Positions 1-12,537 are shown, counted from the stretch's first letter. The stretch is 64,000 bases of DNA from Pyrenochaeta sp. MPI-SDFR-AT-0127 (GCA_020747015.1 JAGTJM010000004.1:992001-1056000); one strand, 5' to 3'. Translations and numbers: made by a program. Notes: generated from the sequence alone by a model not told the origin.

Positions 1-1332
1 TTCCTCCTTGTGACCGTCCATGAATTTTGTGGGGTAACTTCCTTCTTCCCTATCAATGGCAGTTGTCAAATACGCTTTCAAGTCGCCTGAGCCAAGATAT
101 GGACCTGCACATGCGTCCCAGATGGACTTTCTGAATTCAAGGAAGACATGCTTGTCAAAGTACGATCGGTAGTCGGTTGTTGGAGGATACCAAAGCTCGG
201 GCATGGGTTGGTTGGTGTAAGTAAAAGGATTATTGCACTTGACAACAATCTCAGGATTATTTGGGTCTTTGGCAAAACCAACAAGAGGGGAGTCGTGTAG
301 AAAGCCGAAGGGCGTCATGAAATAGGCCCCGAGGGATTTCTGATCGGCTTCGTTGGCGCAGGCAAAGCTCATGCATATGCCAAGAATGCCAGTCTGATCC
401 ATGCAGTTGACTTTGGGAGGGCGTTCTTCGTACGTCTTTCCGAAGAGTTGCAAATCTTCTTGGGGTGCTGACTTATTCAGTATCGTCCAGATGCGAAGAT
501 ACTTTGTGAGCTGCGTTCTATACCCAGCTCCTGCGCCAGGAGTGAAGGCAAAACTACCACCGCTTCTCTCATATATAAATCCGCTATCAAAGACGCGTGC
601 GGTGATTGCGGCTGGGTAGGATACGTTTGCATCTCTGTTGGCTGCTCGGATATTTCGCGGCCCCAGGGCAAAGCGAAGCAAGTCGATAGGAACACCCTCA
701 TAACTCAGATGCTTGGGAAGATAAGGACTTATAGCATAAAGCTCGATCGGTAGAATAGAGTCTTCGATTGTTGAGTCTCGCGCGGTAGCAAAGGGGCTGC
801 TGTCTGCTGTTGAAACAACGGTTTTCTCGAAGCGGAGCTTGCCCACAAACGCCCACGGCTCGTTGACGGGACGATTTGGTGAGCTTGTGTTCTTCAGCTG
901 CACATTCTCAAACGTAAAGGTCAGCTGTGGGCTCCATCCGGAAGAATAGTCTAATGAGACCAGCTGTGTCGTTGCGCCAAGTAGTTCCCAAGATCCGTCC
1001 GGCTTCTCGGCATATGCTTTGACAATAAAACCTGACCGAGTTTGCTGTTGCAGTTCGTCTAGTGTCGGATTTCCCTTGCTGTATTCTGTTTCTCCCCAGC
1101 TCCTCAATGCGGATGTATCTTCGGACGTAGATCCAACCTCAAAACACGCCCTGAGGGTCAGGCCTTGGCCTTGATCGACCGCGTTCGTGATAAGGACATG
1201 TGTGCCTTTTCCAAGCTCCCAAAGAGTGGCTTTCTGCAATGTAAAGTTCGGAGCACAACCGCGATTATCAACTGCTGGGTACAGCTGCTGTTGGTGGTCT
1301 AACGACACGGACTGGAGGTCCCATTGGCTCAT
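1..1332 (-). CDS. Unknown protein, 3' end cut by window edge
   Basis: A minus-strand frame stays open for 444 codons from the ATG at 1332 to the left edge, so the C-terminus lies outside the window. I checked this frame codon by codon and found no stop and no need for an intron. The start is MSQWDLQ; no signal peptide or membrane segment is visible near it. The middle part is rich in aromatic and beta-type residues and contains an ATNEADQ-like Cys region (residues near CMDQTG and CMSFAC), but I recognise no family motif. A TATAAA box lies 116 bp upstream on the same strand, which supports this start. The reading frame continues upstream of the ATG without a stop to another ATG near 1518, so a longer N-terminus is possible but would remove the TATA box from the promoter. 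I assign no function. Confidence 0.7.
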   Translation of the reverse strand, partial: MSQWDLQSVSLDHQQQLYPAVDNRGCAPNFTLQKATLWELGKGTHVLITNAVDQGQGLTLRACFEVGSTSEDTSALRSWGETEYSKGNPTLDELQQQTRSGFIVKAYAEKPDGSWELLGATTQLVSLDYSSGWSPQLTFTFENVQLKNTSSPNRPVNEPWAFVGKLRFEKTVVSTADSSPFATARDSTIEDSILPIELYAISPYLPKHLSYEGVPIDLLRFALGPRNIRAANRDANVSYPAAITARVFDSGFIYERSGGSFAFTPGAGAGYRTQLTKYLRIWTILNKSAPQEDLQLFGKTYEERPPKVNCMDQTGILGICMSFACANEADQKSLGAYFMTPFGFLHDSPLVGFAKDPNNPEIVVKCNNPFTYTNQPMPELWYPPTTDYRSYFDKHVFLEFRKSIWDACAGPYLGSGDLKAYLTTAIDREEGSYPTKFMDGHKEE

Positions 1333-2543
1333 GGTAACGATATGATTGATGCAACTTAATGCAACCGAGTTTTTAACAGTAGGTTGGGAGACTTCAATGA
1401 CGAGTCCTCTGGGGGTAGAGATAGTCCTGTGGCACGCGTCCCATGGCTTTATAGCCTCCCGCAGGCGGTTGCGTCGGTCCGCATGGCTGCCGTGCTTTTG
1501 CACATGATCATGGCACATTCTGAGAAGAGTCGTGTTTTTCAGCATGGCTTCGTGTTTTCAGGCCGCCTCATAGCCATGGCGCAAGCTGAGTATGACTTTG
1601 CGAGCTGTCACGAGCGCTTCGAGGTAGACCAAGACGCGCGCTACTTCGTTTAGGAACAACATTTTGCGACTTGGACTTAGCGATGCACGCGATATGCAAA
1701 CACTCATCGACATGAAGCTTAATATTGCCTTTTTAAGTTTAACATGTGTAGCTGATCGTATCAGCTGCAGTAGGCCCCTTCACGAACTGGTCTAGTGCCT
1801 ATTTTCGGTAATCTTAGCGACGTGAAAACGTGGTGTGGCTCGATGAAATGGGAAATGGTGGGCGGGCCCCTGCAGGTAACAGAAAGCCTAGAACCTAGAA
1901 CAGACGTCGACCAGAAGACGTAGTGCAATTGAAGTGGATCCCACTCTGTGAGCGGCTGCTTGATTGATGCGAGTAGTGTGATGAGAATGCGGTGGCTGCC
2001 TCTCGCAAATGGAAGATCGGCAATGCGGTTCGGAGGCGCCGCCCGCGACTAGGTAAGCCTACGACGCTCTTCATGCACGATTCTTCTGCTTTCTTGTTGC
2101 TGCAGAACTATCGGCCACCTCTAATTACGTCGGCTAGACTCCATGCTCACACTTCCTGTCAAAATCTTCGACACGACATCGATCCTAGCCCTTTGACTGT
2201 GGAAACAAGAGGACTGAGGCGGCAAAGTTATTTCCGGGAGGTAATGCTTCATGGTAGCTGTGGTCTTTTCATCTGTTTGCCAAGCTATATCATGGGCGTG
2301 GTGAAAATCAAGAAACAGGATGGCCAGCTGAAAAAGCTAGGTACTGACTGCATCAATAAATCTCAAGGCATATGCATGGCAGAAGTAGCGCACAGGATCT
2401 ATTTCTCGAACTCTTCTTGAGTCAAATCAGTCCTCAACATCAAAATGCTACATCGTAAGTCGACCACCCATCCAGAAAAGATGTTTGTCCAAATGAGCAC
2501 TTTAAAACTGTGCGCCCGAGTTATTGCAGTGTTGTGCATCCAC
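1333..2543. other. Intergenic region
   Basis: This 1.2 kb stretch holds the promoter of the left-edge gene and the 3' side of the NACHT gene. A 142-codon plus-strand frame at 1992-2420 starts with GTG, has no recognisable motif and is not called. I see nothing else in it. Confidence 0.5.
1448..1453 (-). promoter_or_regulatory. TATA box of the left-edge gene
   Basis: TATAAA on the minus strand, 116 bp before the ATG at 1332. TATA boxes at 85-115 bp before the ATG recur at three other genes here (28.8, 58.1 and 62.5 kb), which makes this placement credible. Confidence 0.45.
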
Positions 2544-5500
2544 TCAATTCTGGGTGTCATCGTAATCATCATTGACTTGGTCTGCAAGGCCATAAACGCT
2601 GTCGTCTGGGCTCGCCTGGGCTGCCGCAGTGTCACTGATCCTTTCCCTTTGGGATCCAGAATTGGCATTATATTGCATCGAATGCCCCAAGGGCATGACC
2701 GATTGCTCGTAATTCGGCTGTATAGGAATGTTCAGGTTATATCCCATCGACGAATTACCGAGATAGCTAGCAGGTGCCAAATTCCGCCCTACGCCCCCAA
2801 ATGGATACATAGAAAAATCCTGGGGTGCTGAAAGAGGGTCTGTAGAATGGGATCCAAATCCTGAGTCTGAATGTGCGTGCCAATCATAGGGCTGGTGGGT
2901 CAAATAGGGCACATACGGCATAGAGTTTCCCATCCTTCGCTGTGGAATGTTGTCTAGAATTTGCTGTGGAATAGTATTCTCATGTCGATGCCCGATGAGG
3001 TTGTTGAAGTTCGGTTCGGTTAGTGGCAAAACATTGTTGCTTCCAGTTTGAGTAAGCAAATCGACGCCACGATCCTTCGAAATGGTGTGGTTCTTAGCGA
3101 AGCTACGGAAGGCATTACACACTTCCTCTACGTTCCTTTTCCCAACTGACTCTTGTAACCTTTGTCGCAAGCAAGGGTCATCACAAAGTTGCTGCACTGC
3201 CTCTTCGACAGTGTTAGAAGTGGTGTGATCTGCATAATGTTAGGATCAGGCTAGACTCTGGCAAGAATACCCAAGCTTACAGGCAGAATCGGGGATATCG
3301 CCCTGATATTTCGGGAACAGGATCTTGAATACCTTTCCCCAGTGCTCCTCATCCGAAATTTTTGAAACTTCTTTCCGGGACTTTAGATCTTCACGCTGCT
3401 TAGAACAGATGCCTTCAGACCAATTGTCGCGTTCCCTCCTTTTGCAGGTGTCTGTCCTGAGATGTTCCCTCACATCGTCTTCCTCTGCAAAAGTTTTCCA
3501 GCAGTCTGGACAAAACACACTTGAATGGTTCCGGTAAATGTGCTCTCTAAAACAAGGTCAGCACATAGGCTACAGAAGAAAGCCAAGAGAATAATCCTTA
3601 CTTTAGTCGATATATAACCTTGTAAGGGGGACATCGATGCTGATCAGGATAAACCTTCTGATAAGGGCAAGCATATTCAGACTGGACCTTCGTGCAGGCT
3701 CGCTTCCTATTCTTTCGCTCGTTTTCAGGGTTCCCTTCATCTTCACTAGGATTTGTTTCCGAATGACTTCGTTTGCGTCCTGAATTATTTTGTCGTTGAG
3801 ACCCTCGTCCTCGGTTGGAATTGCCCGTGACGCTTTTAGTAGACGGTTCGCCTGATTTTTTAGTATCACCAGATCCACTACTGCCACTAGGACACTGCTT
3901 TGTCAAAGCTGAAACGACCCTGTATATCCAGCCATCGTAAGAGACCGTGTCAGGGCCTTTTGGTAGCTTTATCTGACCCCCTTGATTCACTAATAGCCTG
4001 ACAATCGTCGGAAAGCCATGGCTGATAGCATGCATGACAGGAGTCTTTCCAGTTTGAATATCCTGAGTGTTTGGATTCGCGCCGTGCTGTAAGAGAACGT
4101 TGACAACACGCTCATGCCCCCCAGCAGCGGCTAGTGACAATGCTGACTGTCCATACTGGTGGTCGTAAACATCAGGATGGCATCCATCGTCGAGAAAGTT
4201 GCTCACAATCTCTTCATAGCCCGAAACAATGGCAGCGATGAAAGCTCGCTCTATGAACAGAGTGCGATGGTGAACGAATCGATCGGATCTGAGCAGAGAT
4301 CGGGCTAAAGCTGAAAAGCCCAAGGCAGCTGCAAGTACAAGCGCAATCCCAACCGAGGTAGAAGGCCACTTCGTATTTTCCAGGCTCAATGCAAACCTCG
4401 CTGCGTCTTCCATGCCACTAATGGTAGCTAAAGCCAAGATCGAATGACCATGTGGATCCACGTCGTTCGGATCAGCCCCATGCTGAAGGAGCTGCTTTAT
4501 CACCTCAATATTTCCTATCCGGGCTGCGCAGTGTAAAGGTGAACTTCTGTTTGCATCAGCAGCATTGACGTTGGCTCCTTGATGCAGGAGTAGCTGCACA
4601 ACGGCTTGATGGCCATTCTTGGCGGCAACATGTAAAGGAGTGTGGTTGTTGAGATCCGTGCTATTGACATGGGCCCCGTACTTGAGAAGGGTTATCGCCA
4701 CATTGAGATGCCCATGGAAGCAAGCATAGTGCAAAGGCGTGCGGCCAACGTCGTCAATTTGGTCCCAAAATATGCTTGCAGAAGCTCGGAGAGGCATAGC
4801 TTGAATAGTGCTAATAAGGCCGTATTGCGATGCGACATGTAATAATGTGATGCGTTTAGATGTACGTAGCCCATACTGGTCAGGTTTAAACCTACGACGC
4901 CGAGCTAGCCAACGGGAAATGCGATCTATAGAAGGCCATTGGAAGAGGTCTAGCAGATACTCCTGAGATATGCCCAAACTTTCACATATCTGAGCATGGT
5001 AGGCCCAATTGACTACACTATAACTTTGTAGGGCATCATGCAACCCAGATTCATTGAAGGCACTGCTAGCCATGGATCGGATACATGATTTGGCTAAGAT
5101 TGTATGCGAAGGACCGATAGGCATGACATGGCGTGAACCAACGCCTATCAAGAAGTCCCTCGTAGTCCGGTGGATCAATTGTACGCGTTTGGTCTTTGAT
5201 GGAGGACAGGATACGACTTCGATGAAGCTTCCACAACAATCTACTATGTGAGAGGTCCGATTCAAATTTTCTTCAACATACTGTGGTTGATCGCTTCTCC
5301 TCAAATCGTATCCTATAGCTGCATGTAATTCGGCTATTGTGAGCGGCCTGGCGGCAAATGTGCACCAGGAGAGTACCAATTTCACAGTCGGGCTGAGCTC
5401 CGAGGGAATTTGTTCGATGAGAACTTCGTACAGAAGGTCTAAGTCTGTTGGAAGAGCCTGTATAGCTTTTTCCCACTGTTCGGTGCTATGAATTGAGGCC

Positions 5501-7488
5501 CGTTGAACGGAGAAACTGGTTGATAACGAGTTGACTGCTAAGCGTGCCCATAAGAACATTCCATTAGCCCTACTAGTGATGACATTCACTAGTTGTTGCA
5601 AGGAATCATGGACATTGTCCCAAGGCTTAGTGCCGTAACTTTCCACAATGACCTCGGGGTCAATCATCTTGGACCAGAGCATGGCGGAGCAAAAGTTGGC
5701 GATGTCTTGGGTATTCTCCATGTCCAAGTCTATTCTCTTTGCTCGAAACTTCTCGTGCTCTCGTTGCATGGTCGGTATATGGCGCGATGAAACACAAATA
5801 CGAACTTTCTTCACGAAAGCTGGCGTACTATAGAACGGCTCGATGCATGCCATCAAATCATCTTGGACATCTGGGTCGCACTCATCCAACCCATCAATAA
5901 ATATGAACACGCTCGCATTATGTGTTGCAACAGAAAGAGCGGATATAAGGTATCGCTGGTAATCGCGATAATTCAGGTCTTCTGGTCGTTCCGGAAATGA
6001 AGAATTTGATCCCCATGAATGGAAAAATCCAGACAAAGCCCATGGATCGTTTTCGAGGATTTGATACAGAAGTGCTCGAAGCAGGGGTCCTTTCGCACTA
6101 CCTCTCTCTCTTTTCAGGATATATCGGAAGTCAAAGGATATCGCGGCCGTTATGGCGCGCTGCGGCAAGTGTGTGGCGTTGTCCCTGACGACATCGAGAG
6201 CAAACCTCGCAAGCATCGATTTCCCACTACCTGGTTTTCCGGTAATCCAGAGTAAGTTATTCTTATCCGAGGAGGCTCGCCAGGATTGAAAAGTTTCATT
6301 CCTAAGAAGCCAACTCCACGATCCTTTGATCACAGGAGTAGAATCGACCCGACAAAGCGCCCTATTTGGAGAGAGCCAACGTGGAATGTGAGCTGTGGCA
6401 TTGTCAGCCCATTCCAACACTGATGCATGTATCTTGTATACCCTTATCAACCCCTCTTATTGGAGTTTCGATCGTGCAAGTAGACATCTTGCGTATCTCG
6501 CCAATAATCTTCATTCGGCTTGCTGGGGTACACGGATAGGCCTATTCAAAGGTCAATCCACATTTCTGGTGATAGAAGCGAAGCGACAGCTACTTTTTCA
6601 TCTAAAGGACAAAAAATCATGGAGAATCGAAGATGTGGACTCAATGAGCTCCAGATATAGTGACCATGCGTATTTCTGTCGTCGAGGAAAACAGTGACAG
6701 GTACCTGAAAGGTACCAGTATCCGCTGTTTTTGGAATATATGAATGCACCATATGATTTTCAGTGAGGTTCGCAAGCGTCGGTGTTGTCGCATTGGAAGC
6801 GTGGTCGCACGTGAGGCGCTGATCGTTCCAGGAGCCCTCTAAGCAAATGATGCCTCGCAGGTTTGTGGCAAGATCAATAGGGTACGAACGAGCACCTAAG
6901 AGGGATATCAAGCAAATAACGAAGCTGAAAAGCATGTTGACCCCACAAGTGTTGTGAAATAGGATCACGAAGGGTCTGTCAGACTGCGAGTGGCAATACC
7001 GTTAGATGGCGTTGATCTGTAAGAACTGGACAAACATTTAGGGAGACTGACTTCAAAGAGATTTGAGATCAGGGAGAGTCGGAAAAAAAGAAGAGAGTTG
7101 AAGTTGACGATAGTTGAGATTGGATCCTTTGGAGCTGCGAACAATGTGCACGTACGGTGTTTGTAGATTTTCTGAACCTGAGAAGCTCTTTCAAGAAGCA
7201 GCGATGAAATGCTTCAATATCAGCCACAGACTCTGACTTGAGACGATGTTGATCAACATCTCCAAAAGTGAGTACACGAGCGTCCGAGAACGCTTGGGGC
7301 AGATGACGTTGCAACCAGTAGTCTTTCGAGTGGTATAAGCCACTCTCGTTTTGACTACGATCTGATAGAGGGTCAAGAATGGCGACAATGTCGGAGGCGT
7401 GGTGATGATTCTTGTTGGCCTTACGTGGGTGCAATTGTCTTACTGTTGTCAGCCCGGCAGCTGCCACCAAAGAAGGCACGCCCTCCAT
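2544..7488 (-). CDS. NLR-like protein: degenerate hydrolase, NACHT, ankyrin, Zn finger
   Basis: Proposed exons (minus strand): 7488-7156, 6983 to about 6560, about 6450-3602, 3546-3282, 3229-2544. Exon 1 has SDIVAILDPL...ARVLTFGD and exon 2 RPFVILFHNTCG, matching in order the IVFVHGL..ARVLTFG..PIIFICHSLGG pattern of the SERAC1-like hydrolase found before NACHT in fungi, but with the nucleophile elbow GHSLGG replaced by FHNTCG. Then follow a P-loop GKPGSGKS, Walker B VFIFIDGLDECD, at least five ankyrin repeats (GRTPLHYA, HTPLHVAA, SSPLHCAA, QSALSLAA, KTPVMHAI), and C-terminal fingers ACPYQKV and CPDCWKTF...HLRTDTC. Introns 3547-3601 and 3230-3281 restore the usual RLKEHIYRNH and ILFP contexts. 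Such proteins act as cytosolic NTPase sensors in incompatibility or defence-like responses. The exon 2/3 joint is unresolved: an in-frame TGA at 6548-6546 and a frame change at 6451-6454, and the NACHT exon has no ATG of its own. It may be a pseudogene. Confidence 0.75.
6984..7155 (-). other. Intron 1 of the NLR-like gene
   Basis: Donor GTACGT directly follows the codons for KSTNT, and acceptor CTCGCAG precedes SDRPFVILFH. The phase is 0 on both sides, and the join brings the two halves of the hydrolase-like domain together in one frame. At 172 bp it is longer than most introns here. Confidence 0.6.
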
Positions 7489-9736
7489 CGTACAGCCGGC
7501 GCGTCACTAGCATCGTAAGAGTGTGTTCAAAATTCTTTCAAGTATCCCAAAGTGCCCATGTTGTCTGGTGTGGATTCCAAATACCATCTCCAGAGGGTGA
7601 GTTCCGGACGACCTCACACATGAGTCGAAAGACCAATCGGCTGGGAGGCCAGACGAATTTGAACACACTCCTAAGAATCGCACGGAGCCAGACGGCAGGT
7701 ATGATGAGAGGAGTGCTGCTCACCTCTGTCGCTGGCAGATTACTGACCTTCTGAGTCTCCAGAGTACTTGTATCTGGAAGTAAAGGGTGTTTGCATTACA
7801 CCTCTACTCTCTGTGACAGCCTGGGCCACCGCAATTTAAGGACTCTTCGCGCATGTGCCTAGTTGCCTGCTTTGCGCGGTTTGCCTCTTCTTCGCTCACC
7901 GCAAAGTGGTTTTGCGCTTCAGAGTTTTACGCCGCTGCGCAAAACTCCTGGGGTTGCCGGGCCAGTCCGCCACAGACGTATGCGGTCGGAAGCTGTGCAA
8001 ATTTCGACATCTGTGCAACGAGAGATTCCTTGTTTTCGTCTGGGTCGACCGGTGAGAGATGGGTTATCGTGTTGGCACGACTGGTGCCTCAGGCCATACA
8101 CAATGCGCACATTGGATAGCGATCTCCGCCACTCACGCAGGCGCAACCTTGGCTTGCTGAGCCACGTCGAGAGTGCGGAGTAATCATGCCGACCTTGAAA
8201 CCTGAGAGCCTCGTGCTTGCGCATATCTATTGTATCGATTGTCTGATTGACAATGGCGCACGCTTGCGATATATAACGCAAGGGCAGCGAGCAGGACGCA
8301 ATAAGACAAAGAACTGAAAGCTCATGGACGCGCCAAGCAGGGAAAGGTACTAATCCAGACATGACTGTCTTTAGTCAGGGAAAGGCGAAATCGGTAATAT
8401 AGAGCAACAGAGGTCAGAGTAGCTGGAGAAGAAAACGTGAAGGTCTTGCAACCAGCCGAGTAAGAAAAACCACCTCGCAACGTCCCAAAACGAATGTGTA
8501 CCTTTAAACCAACAGGTGCAACTTACGAGACACAGGACGATGAATAATGGAGCTGCTACATTGTGGGGAACGAATTTTGGATGAGCACCGGCGTTTCTGC
8601 TGATCCAAGTCTATCATCGACAGAGAATGGGCATCGAAAGCCAACAAAGTCATTTCTATATTGTTGGAATCGACAGATAAAAAGAACAGCTGACCGCAAA
8701 GTAGACGAAAACCATCACAAATCGAAGGATGAAGTCGCGCTATCTGATGTCACCAATGCGTGAAGCCAAGAGCGACAAAAGAATAACATGCTTCCACTCT
8801 TATCTGACCCATGAGCACATTTGTAGTATGCAATACGAAGCGCGCAGTCGCGTGATTCGCGCGTCGTGTATCGAAAGACGTTGGGCCCCGCGTTATGGCC
8901 CGCTAATACGATGTTTGTGATCAATGCTTCTTACCTACTTACTGCCTGGCAAGGAAGGTGTCTAGGTTCGTCAATTTCATCTTTGCTGACGCATGCGCGC
9001 AAAAGATCTGGCGTCTTTTTTCCCAAGATGAGATGGGAAATGGGACCGACCGAATGGCCGAGCCCGTAACGTTCTCCGACGCTGACCCTTCGATATCCGC
9101 AGCTGTGGTGCCCGCGGATCAGGCAGCCTGCACGCGAGCATAAGAGCACGGGAGGAATGTATCTATTTGTAAGGGATGGCAAACCAACCGTGGTGCAGGA
9201 ATTAGAGATTTGGGACCTGCCTCGTTCGGCACGCCGTTTTATCCGCCACAGCGTCGTGGTAGGTCGGCGTAACTTGGCTGCGGTGCCACCAATCTGGGCG
9301 AGAGCTTGCAGGGCTTCACGTGAGAAGATGCAAGGCTCGACGCTGCCAAGGTGACGGATATTGCGAAGCCCTGATGGCGGGAGAGGTGGAGCAAATTGCG
9401 ATACAAGGACAGAGAAACATGCTTTTCGGCGACCCACCTAGGCCGAGCTTGTTTCCTCGCCCGCAGCCGCTAGACGCCATGAGGAAGGAGGCAATGGGAG
9501 CAACAACCGGGAAGTAGGGAACGAATGATGCCATCGCCGGATGAACAGGCAGACAGCACCACAGCTTGTCCAGGTCCCGGTACGACGTGAGCCCCCGCTG
9601 GTAAAATGCTGCATGGCCAGGGTTACGTGAACCCAGCTGCTCGTCATTCAAATAAGCTCGCTGCCGTTCCCGGAAGCTCTTGCTCGACCATCGACCTTCG
9701 TCCAATTGAGCTCTCACGAAGCTGGTCGCATTGACA
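7489..9736. other. Intergenic region, no supported gene
   Basis: This is 2.2 kb between the NLR-like gene and DPP5, which diverge from it. Frames of 147 codons (7919-8362, minus), 168 codons (8931-9437, minus) and 133 codons (9316-9717, minus) are present, but they overlap each other and other frames, are Arg/Ser/Pro-rich and show no motif, so I read them as chance frames in GC-balanced promoter DNA. Confidence 0.45.
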
Positions 9737-12006
9737 ATGGCTCGTTATTTGGGAATTGCAACTGCATTGGCTGCCACTGGCGCCCTTGCCATTACTCCAG
9801 AGTAAGTAGACTCGTCTCGGCAACATTTGCGATGCGTATAACTAACACAGCAATAGACTCCTTCTTAGCACAGTCCGTCGTGGAGCCGCTGATCCAAGCG
9901 GCGACGGCAGTGTTGCACTCTTCTCATGGTCGCAGTACTCTTTCGAGGAGGGTCATGGAAACTCTGGACTCAACCTCATCGACTTGAAGTCTGGCGAGAT
10001 TTCGGATTCTGGCCTCAACTCAAGCGAGATCAATGAAGTCGTGTGGCTTCCAGGCACCGACACAGGCATCATCTACATCAATGCCACCAATGAGGAGGTT
10101 CCTGGAGGTGTTACACTCTGGATTGGCGATGTCAAGACGCCCAACACCAGGTAGGAGATGTGCGATTCTCATTCTGTGTCAATGGCTAACGAATATCAGT
10201 ACTCTGGTTGCTTCTTTGGACGCGCCATACACTGGCCTAAAGGTTGCCAAAACAGAATCTGGCGACATTCACTTCTTGGTAAATGCTCTGGCGTACCCCA
10301 ATGGCACAGCAGTCAATCCAGAGACCGAGAAGAAGGCGAAGCATACTGGCCGTCTCTACTCCAACATTTATCCCCGCCATTGGGATACCTGGCTGAACAA
10401 GAACCGCTATGCCGTGTTTGCCGGGGCTCTTTCAACAAACAACAGCTACGCGGTCGCTGGAACTGGTCTGCGCAACCTGAACCACGGTGTCAACTTCACT
10501 GCTACGCAGTCTGAGACGCCCATTCAGCCATTCGGCGACTCTAGCGACTACGATATCAGCCCTGATGGTTCTCTTTACGCTTTCGTTAGCAAAGCACCTC
10601 AGCTAAACAAGGCAAACTACACCGCTAGCTACGTCTACGTTGGTTCTTTCGCGTCCTCTGAGGTCGCGGTCGCGTTCAATGGCCCAGATTCCGAGGCTGC
10701 TAAGGCTGGCCACGAGGGTGCATCTGGCCTGCCTTCGTTCTCTGCGGACAGCTCCAAGCTCGCCTACGTTCAGCAGGATGAGGACTACTACGAGTCGGAC
10801 AGGTGGATTCTCTACACTGTTGACGTCGCCGTTGAGGGCAGTGGTGTCGCTGTCAGCGAATGGAAGAGCCTCAGCGCAGGCTTCGACCGCTGGGTTCAAG
10901 GACCCTTGATTTGGGCTGAGGATGGCAAGTCCATCTTTGCCACCGCTGAAGACTACGCACGTGTCAAGGTCTTCAACTTCCCCATCACTGCCGACGAGAA
11001 GTTCGTTCCAGAGCCCCTGACATCGAACACTACGACCTTGTCCTACGCTGTGCTTCCCGATGGTTCGCTGTTTGTGACTGCTTCGGCAATCTGGACGCCA
11101 ACCGAGTATTACATCTCCACTAACGGCACTAAGAAGAGCCTCTTCAACGCGGCTGAGGTAGACCCGAACCTCGCTGGTCTTGGCGCGCACACTTTCTCTG
11201 AGATCTTTTTCAACGGCTCCAACCCCAAGCACGACAAGCCGCTACACGCCATCGTTGTCAAGCCCACAGACTACGTCGAGAACAAGACTTACCCGCTTGC
11301 CTTCCTTATCCATGGCGGTCCTCAGGGTTCATGGGCCAATGGCTGGTCTAACCGCTGGAATCCCCAGACCTGGGCCGACCAGGGCTACATTGTTGTAGCG
11401 CCCAACCCCACTGGATCTACCGGATTCGGCCAGTTCCTTATCGACTCTATCCAAGGCGAGTGGGGTAGTTGGCCATACGAGGATCTCGTGAACGCCTGGA
11501 ACTACATTAAGGACGAGCTGTCGTGGATTGACACTGAGAATGGTATCGCGGCAGGTGCCTCGTATGGAGGATACATGACCAACTGGATCCAGTCCAACGA
11601 CCTTGGCAAGAAGTTCAAGGCCCTTGTGACCCATGACGGCATCTCCAACACCGAAGCCGCCTGGACATCTGAGGAGCTATGGTTCATCCGCCACGACTAC
11701 AACGGCAGCATCTGGGAGTCTGACGCGTACAAGAAGTGGAACCCGCAGAACCACATTGCCAACTGGTCGACGCCGCAATTCGTCATTCACAACACGCTCG
11801 ACTACCGCCTACCCGAATCCGACGGCCTGTCCCTCTTCAACATCCTGCAAGCACGCGGTATTCCTTCGCGCTTCTTGAACTTCCCCGACGAGAACCATTG
11901 GGTGCTCAAGCAGCAGAACAGCCTGTTTTGGCACACGGAGATCTTCAACTGGATTAACCATTACTCCAAGGGCCAGCCGTTGGATGATGTAGCGATTGGT
12001 AATTAG
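9737..12006 (+). CDS. dpp5: Secreted dipeptidyl-peptidase 5 (S9 family)
   Basis: Exons 9737-9801, 9857-10150 and 10200-12006 join to a 721-residue protein, the usual length for fungal DPP V. It removes dipeptides from the N-terminus of peptides outside the cell. Residues 1-18 are a signal peptide (LGIATALAATGALA) followed by TPELLLSTVRR, the conserved mature start. An N-terminal propeller-type region is followed by the alpha/beta-hydrolase peptidase domain with the catalytic triad Ser574 in GASYGGY, Asp654 in NTLDYRLPESD and His686 in DENHW. Many NxS/T sites fit secretion. The two introns (55 and 49 bp) have GTAAGT/CAATAG and GTAGGA/TATCAG ends. Six bases upstream of the first acceptor lies a second AG that also keeps frame, but the chosen one gives the TPE-LL join known from the family. 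It is followed on the same strand by a peptide transporter. Confidence 0.95.
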
Positions 12007-12531
12007 AGCGAGGCATCGCGATTCTGGCATAAGCGAGCGTGTTGGATGCGAGGGTCAGCAACTCAATACGGGATGCATGAGTAGGGCATGACGTGAGAGC
12101 GATAGCACGAAATAATGATAATGGATATTTCTTCTCAGCGAATTCGTCCATCTGCTGATTGGCGTCTTTTCGTTCCATGTGATGACTAGGGTTCTGTGCG
12201 CACAGTATCGAATACTGATCACGAGTCTACATACCCTTCTCCGCAAGAGCGGAGCCGAGTATCCTTACGCTGATACACCCTGCCCTTAGTTCACGCGCGA
12301 TGCAACCTGCTACCCGGTGTCCGGGAGCGCTTTCCTCGAGAGCTGCATCGCTTTGACGGCGCCGAGGCCCCACAGATTTTTGCATCTGGTCACAACATTT
12401 GTGGATGAGAGATTCGAGGTCATGTCTGGGCACGCAACGGTGGATACAGAGCATGACTCGACAATGCCATGGTGGAGCGTGCATGGTCTGACCTAGCAAA
12501 GTCAAGCTTCCAGAAATTTTCTTCAGGCAGC

Positions 12532-12537
12532 GATAAG
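12532..12537 (+). promoter_or_regulatory. GATAAG site upstream of PTR2
   Basis: CGATAAG fits the HGATAR site of AreA/NIT2-type nitrogen regulators. It lies 1.35 kb before the PTR2 start, and function is inferred only from sequence and the nature of the gene. Confidence 0.25.

Noticed and set aside
1992..2420. 142-codon plus-strand frame
   Set aside because: It starts at GTG, lacks a motif and has low-quality composition.
6546..6968. Separate small secreted protein with signal peptide-like MLFSFVICLISLLGA
   Set aside because: The frame joins upstream through a 172 bp intron to the hydrolase-like exon and itself matches the GHSLGG-containing helix region, so the hydrophobic stretch is an internal helix.
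7919..8362. 147-codon minus-strand frame
   Set aside because: No motif, overlaps three plus-strand frames of similar length, and has Arg-rich chance composition.
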